Shown here one piece after another: positions 51,576 to 54,511 of a stretch of 54,511 nucleotides of DNA. The notes beneath the pieces are model-generated. The model searched no databases, was not told the origin of the DNA, and worked only from the letters and a program-made list of their open reading frames with translations. The stretch is taken from contig JAQUKH010000016.1 in the NCBI GenBank assembly GCA_028719205.1, positions 1-54,511 on the forward strand, in the 5' to 3' direction. Source of the stretch: a bacterium. Lineage in GTDB: Bacteria; JACRDZ01; JAQUKH01. Position 1 is the stretch's first letter. Every line of letters starts with the position of its first letter. The position numbers and the translations under genes are program-made.

Positions 51576-54320
51576 TTACTTTCCGCCTTTTAATTTCACG
51601 GCGATCATATTAATCTGTGCTATAGTTTGGTCTATTAATTCACTCCTTGGATATTTTTCGATCAATTTTCTATAAGCGCCCAAAGCATTCCCCCAACTTT
51701 CTTTTTTTTCATAAGCCTGGCCGATCATAAATAAAGCGTCATCCGCGAGTTCATTTGTCTCATAAAAAGTAACCAGTTTATCCCAATGATAAATCGCTTT
51801 ATCAAATAGCTGGACATTATAATAGTATTGTGCCAGATTAAACATAACTGTGGGAGTTTTATCGCCTGTAGGAAATTTTTCAACAATAAATTCCATATTT
51901 TTTATATAATTTTCGATGTTCCCGGCATCTTCATACAATTTTGCCAGTTCATATATTTTTTCAAAATATAGTTCCTGATCCGGATTTTGCAGTTTTACCT
52001 CAAATGCTTTTTCAGCTTTTTTATATCTGGATATAGCCTCTTCTTTATATTCACTTTGAGAAAATTTATCAATGATCGATTTAAAAGCTTCCATGGCCTC
52101 TTTAAACTTGCCTTGATTGTAATAGTTTGTCCCAAGATTAAAATTTGCGGCTGCGATAAATTTAGTATCGGGAAAATCACTAATTATCGTTTCGTAATGT
52201 TTATTAGCTTCTTCATATTTATTAATTTTAGAATACGTTAACGCGACCTCATAATGAGCTTCAGCCAAAAATTCACTTTTTGGATAATCGTGAAAAACTT
52301 TTTCATAAACTTCAATTGCCTTTTCATATTCTTTCATCTTTTCGTAAGCCCTTGCGATCCCGAATTGCGCTTCATCTAAATATTTACTTTCCGGATACTT
52401 GGAAATCAAACCCTGGAACCATAGGATTGCCTTCTCATAATTTTTGTTTTGATAATACCACAACCCGAGCCAACGCTGAGCAACATCGGCAAATTTGCTT
52501 GCAGGATAATTACGGGCTATTTTTTCAAAAACCGCGGCAGTTTTTTCCATATCTTTTAACTCAATATCCAAAAGAGCAATTTGATACAATGACTCAACTG
52601 CTAAATTATCATCAGGATATTTATCAACTATCTGCTGAAAATAAATAATAGCGGTAGCAAGATCTTTGTTCCCCAGGCAGGAATACGCAAGTTCATAAAT
52701 AGCTTTTAATGTGAATTCACTTTCCGGATATTTTTCTAATACAATTTTATACGCCGCGATCGCTTCATTATATTTTTTCTGGTCATAAAATATTTTAGCG
52801 ATCAGGTATTGGATACGGGAAGCAGTTTTAGTATCAGATTTTAAACTAGTCGCTTTTGTAAATTCTTCAACCGCTGAATCATATTTTTTAGCGGCTAAAA
52901 AATTCTCACCCAGTTTTATCTGTGCCTCCGCGGCTTGGTCACTTTCCGGATATTCGCTGATAAGGCGGCGGTAAATCTTTTCTAATTCATCAATTTTTTT
53001 ATCCGCTTCATAAATTTTAGCTAAACCTAATAAAGCTATAGGAGCATATTCCGTTTTAGGATATTCTGTTAAAATCCTATTGTAATATATTGCCGCTTTA
53101 TCATAACGGCCTATTTTAAAATTACATTCAGCTATACTGCTTATAGTTGAAGCCACAAATTCCTTATCCGGATAAGTTTTTATTATATCTATAAATTCTT
53201 TAACAGCGGGTTCAAACCAATCTATCCAATTAGCCACCTCTTCCGGTTTTTCAGCTTGGGAGATCTTTTCCACAATAATAGTAAAAACCGATAAAGCCTG
53301 ATTATTCTGGCCTAATTTCATATAAAGCTTGCCAACTTCATATAATGAACGGGCAACTAAACTGCTTTCAGGAAAAAGTTCGGTTAATTTTTGATACGCC
53401 TGTATCGCTCCCGAGTAATCATTTTTTATCTTATAAACCTCAGCTAAATTAAACTGCGCGGCATCCAGGAATTCCCCTTTTGTATATTTACTCAAAAGCT
53501 CATTATAAGCAATAATTGCTTCATCAAACTTTGCTTTTTGCTGATAACTATTCCCGATATAATACATCGCGTTAGAAACAAATTCGCTTTCAGGAAAACG
53601 TTTAATTAATTCTTTAAGGGTAGTAATAACATTATCATAATCTTCTTTTTTATAATACGCTAAACCCAGCGCGTAAGAAACATCATCCAATAAATCTCCC
53701 TCCGTGTAATCTTTCAGAATTTGGGAAAAGTCCGCTATGGCCTTGTCATAATCTTTAGACTGGAAATAAGATAAAGCGATCCAGTACTGGGCTTGGGGAG
53801 TAAATTCGCTGCTGGGATACTTCAAAATAACCATTTGATACGCTTCGATCGCCAGAGAATATTCACCCTTATTATAATACGCGTCGCCAATCCGAAACTG
53901 TGCTTCAATACCGGTAAGCGTGCCCGGGTATTTTAGTGTTACCTTCTGGAATTCAGCGATAGCATCATCATATTTTTCTTCTTCAAAATATATCCACGCG
54001 ATATTAAAAGCGGATTTCGCGGAACTTTCACTGCTGGGGTATTTCTGAACTATTTTTTGATATTGCTCAATTGCTTCTTTATTTTGTTTTAACTGGAAAT
54101 AACTTTCTCCGATACGGTATTCCGCGTCAGAGACAAGGTTGTCATTAGGAAAAAGCTGGATAAATTCTTTAAATTGCTTTATAGCATTAACATAGTCCTT
54201 ATCTTTAAATAATCTTATTCCTAATTGATAACTTTCAACTGCTTCCTCACTTGCAAAAGCAATGTTCGCGCAACTGACAATTAAAACAAACAAAATAATA
54301 ATTCTTTTAAATAATAGCAT
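51576..54320 (-). CDS. Large exported TPR protein, about 22 repeats
   Basis: A signal peptide (IIILFVLIVSCANIAFASEE) precedes about 880 residues of TPR-like units of 34-37 residues. The units have the period signature YDKAIADFSQILKDYTEGDL, and the phrase KYPESEF recurs. This is the outer-membrane BamD/YbgF (CpoB) type of repeat, here much longer than those proteins. The gene starts 2 bases after the TonB-like gene stop, so the two are coupled. It converges on the PQQ-propeller gene with no gap between stop codons. A periplasmic scaffold in an energised envelope system is likely. Confidence 0.85.
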   Translation of the reverse strand: MLLFKRIIILFVLIVSCANIAFASEEAVESYQLGIRLFKDKDYVNAIKQFKEFIQLFPNDNLVSDAEYRIGESYFQLKQNKEAIEQYQKIVQKYPSSESSAKSAFNIAWIYFEEEKYDDAIAEFQKVTLKYPGTLTGIEAQFRIGDAYYNKGEYSLAIEAYQMVILKYPSSEFTPQAQYWIALSYFQSKDYDKAIADFSQILKDYTEGDLLDDVSYALGLAYYKKEDYDNVITTLKELIKRFPESEFVSNAMYYIGNSYQQKAKFDEAIIAYNELLSKYTKGEFLDAAQFNLAEVYKIKNDYSGAIQAYQKLTELFPESSLVARSLYEVGKLYMKLGQNNQALSVFTIIVEKISQAEKPEEVANWIDWFEPAVKEFIDIIKTYPDKEFVASTISSIAECNFKIGRYDKAAIYYNRILTEYPKTEYAPIALLGLAKIYEADKKIDELEKIYRRLISEYPESDQAAEAQIKLGENFLAAKKYDSAVEEFTKATSLKSDTKTASRIQYLIAKIFYDQKKYNEAIAAYKIVLEKYPESEFTLKAIYELAYSCLGNKDLATAIIYFQQIVDKYPDDNLAVESLYQIALLDIELKDMEKTAAVFEKIARNYPASKFADVAQRWLGLWYYQNKNYEKAILWFQGLISKYPESKYLDEAQFGIARAYEKMKEYEKAIEVYEKVFHDYPKSEFLAEAHYEVALTYSKINKYEEANKHYETIISDFPDTKFIAAANFNLGTNYYNQGKFKEAMEAFKSIIDKFSQSEYKEEAISRYKKAEKAFEVKLQNPDQELYFEKIYELAKLYEDAGNIENYIKNMEFIVEKFPTGDKTPTVMFNLAQYYYNVQLFDKAIYHWDKLVTFYETNELADDALFMIGQAYEKKESWGNALGAYRKLIEKYPRSELIDQTIAQINMIAVKLKGGK

Positions 54321-54322
54321 CG

Positions 54323-54511
54323 CTACCTTATATTTGTAAAATCAATTTCTATAATAGCTATACGTTCCGCGCCGTCTGAACTTGCTTTAAAAATCCTCTT
54401 TTTTATACTATCCAGCGCCAGTTGATCCAGCTCCATAAATCCGCTTGATCTTGCTATTTCGGCCTTGGTTACTTTACCTTCAGGATTGATCCAAACACGC
54501 ACTGTAGTAAT
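54323..54511 (-). CDS. TonB C-terminal domain, 5' part outside the window
   Basis: The last 62 residues read ITTVRVWINPEGKVTKAEIA, then SSGFMELDQLALDSIKKRIF and an ending EIDFTNIR. This is the TonB C-terminal fold, which contacts outer-membrane partners. The start is beyond the edge. The stop lies 2 bases before the large TPR protein's ATG. Confidence 0.85.
   Translation of the reverse strand: MTTVRVWINPEGKVTKAEIARSSGFMELDQLALDSIKKRIFKASSDGAERIAIIEIDFTNIR

Noticed and set aside
1-54511. CRISPR arrays, tRNA or rRNA genes, insertion sequences with transposase
   Set aside because: I looked for regularly spaced repeats, tRNA-like cloverleaf segments and transposase motifs and saw none; a tool-based scan could still find a divergent one.

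Overview
The window is AT-rich bacterial chromosome from a diderm (Gram-negative-type) organism. Evidence for two membranes is an outer-membrane barrel protein with a terminal Phe, apolipoprotein N-acyltransferase, a TonB C-terminal domain, and exported TPR and beta-propeller proteins. A roughly 22-heme c-type cytochrome and a methyl-accepting sensor with a periplasmic heme-c motif point to anaerobic or redox-active respiration. A FliA/WhiG-type sigma factor and an isolated LarE are also present. No rRNA, tRNA or other taxonomic marker is visible. An uncultivated anaerobic diderm lineage is my best inference, and I cannot name the phylum. Nearly all genes lie on the minus strand in tight operons. 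The three large plus-strand genes are lone units, and each has a promoter only a few bases before its ATG.

Layout on the minus strand, from low to high coordinates: (1) 1-2163, larE, a FliA-family sigma factor and a small putative ribbon-helix-helix protein under a clear promoter. (2) 2299-7716, an envelope operon: barrel protein, polyprenyl diphosphate synthase, two-PDZ protein, DUF4159 protein, DUF2723 membrane protein. (3) 7825-18925, a Wsp-like (alternative cellular function) chemosensory operon: two CheW, a heme-c MCP, CheA-REC, CheB, REC-GAF-GGDEF and CheR-TPR, then prfB with a programmed frameshift and a REC-HD-GYP protein. It contains both a maker and a breaker of cyclic di-GMP. A perfect sigma-28 -10 element precedes it. 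(4) 19041-21878 (+), a large secreted repeat protein with a PKD domain. (5) 21884-23552, several small proteins among dispersed palindromic repeats. (6) 23713-34252, a type I restriction-modification island (half-HsdS, HsdM, DinD, zinc ribbon, HsdS, HsdR) carrying a cytosolic trypsin-like protease, a DUF2188 protein and a nucleoside-deoxyribosyltransferase-like protein between hsdS and hsdR. (7) 34499-35742, a Nudix hydrolase and a RelE-type toxin-antitoxin pair. (8) 35767-42949, lnt, secA, a phosphoesterase, the multiheme cytochrome and nusB. (9) 42969-48540, ribH-ribBA-ribE-ribD-purF-purC. (10) 48681-54511, coiled-coil, TPR and PQQ-propeller envelope proteins, a 914-residue TPR protein and the end of a TonB-like gene.

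The most interesting parts are the heme-sensing Wsp-like c-di-GMP system and its probable FliA link; the extra effector-like genes inside the type I R-M operon; a long palindrome at the hsdM-dinD junction that is repeated inside dinD; and the near-leaderless plus-strand genes.
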